From positions 248,001 through 312,000 of the forward strand of contig CBDFIU010000001.1 in NCBI GenBank assembly GCA_965248235.1: a DNA stretch of 64,000 nt. The letters are read 5' to 3'. This DNA is from UBA6623 sp965248235 (lineage in GTDB: Bacteria > Acidobacteriota > Terriglobia > Bryobacterales > UBA6623). Below are positions 63,805 to 64,000 of the stretch, piece by piece (positions within the stretch are counted from its first letter, which is position 1; every line of letters starts with the position of its first letter). The notes beneath the pieces are model-generated. The model saw nothing but the letters and a program-made list of their open reading frames with translations, was not told where the DNA came from and made no database searches. A program made the position numbers and the translations under genes.

Positions 63805-64000
63805 TTATCGGATGCCGCCGAGAAGTCCCTCCCAGTTCACGACGACGTTGAGGAATGGCTCGGCTCCGCCGCCGATCTCATCGATTAGGAAACGATCGTC
63901 CGCAAGGGACACGTCGTAGAAGAAGGTTCCCGCAGCAGGAGGGTAAGTGTTGACCCGAACGTCAAACAAAGGCTGTGGGCCCACAATGGGCGAGTCGCCT
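63805..64000 (-). CDS. C-terminal part of a TolB/WD40-like protein, probably kinase-linked
   Basis: The minus-strand frame from the right edge reads VGPQPLFDVRVNTYPPAAGT, FFYDVSLADDRFLIDEIGGG, AEPFLNVVVNWEGLL and stops at 63805. The Y.V..D..RFL......P..VV.NW.. ending is the C-terminal blade of the PD40/TolB-like propellers that close many acidobacterial eukaryotic-like serine/threonine kinases. Only 65 codons are visible, so the kinase part is a guess. Confidence 0.6.
   Translation of the reverse strand, partial: GDSPIVGPQPLFDVRVNTYPPAAGTFFYDVSLADDRFLIDEIGGGAEPFLNVVVNWEGLLGGIR

Overview
The window looks like chromosomal DNA of a high-GC Acidobacteriota bacterium, probably Bryobacterales/Solibacter-like. 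The main pointer is the secreted metalloprotease at 53240-54889, whose C-terminal domain is of the TIGR03437 type expanded in that group. Supporting it are DUF1501/PSD1 proteins, Tat-exported oxidoreductases, a PQQ dehydrogenase next to a c-type cytochrome, a NRANxENAxxSTGPRT-type protein and abundant REP-like palindromes. This placement is an inference from gene content; there is no rRNA in the window.

Housekeeping blocks: gltB-gltD (3755-10130), folD (18228-19148), archease-rtcB (48771-46766), a fused indolepyruvate ferredoxin oxidoreductase (48944-52402), tRNA-Thr(CGU) (52433-52505), and tyrS, purN and purM (55759-58651). Catabolic and export blocks: cytochrome c / PQQ dehydrogenase / GH95 alpha-fucosidase (15809-10920), a Gfo/Idh/MocA oxidoreductase (16169-17305), PSD1-DUF1501 (24062-19270), aldo/keto reductase-sulfatase-DUF192 (24324-27307), and a cluster of secreted VOC-fusion proteins with DUF6152 and a pentaheme cytochrome (37577-41280). 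Together these suggest growth on sulfated, fucose-containing or aromatic plant or algal material with periplasmic redox chemistry. TPM, nucleotidyltransferase and LemA genes follow at 41864-44061.

The window is shaped by mobile DNA. One IS1595-family element of about 1036 bp occurs five times, almost identical, at 2353, 30876, 36262, 45415 and 60682. Three copies keep 8-bp target duplications. The insertions break or truncate a Uma2 nuclease gene, a putative restriction endonuclease, a DUF4188 gene, an NB-ARC/TPR gene and a small secreted protein. A different IS1595-family transposase runs off the left edge. A REP-associated tyrosine transposase (10342-10794) lies between REP palindromes, and REP/MITE-like repeats fill the gltB-gltD spacer and the 28.5-29.1 kb gap.

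The most unusual locus is 1067-2344. It holds a DUF5343 protein, a GC-rich region that could fold as a pseudoknot, a class II (leucine-like, long variable arm) tRNA with an alanine UGC anticodon, and a 53-residue charged protein, all lying between two different IS1595 elements. A second is the decaying Vsr-Dcm-endonuclease restriction-modification island at 58827-62104, where the methyltransferase is frameshifted and the endonuclease carries an early stop and an IS insertion.
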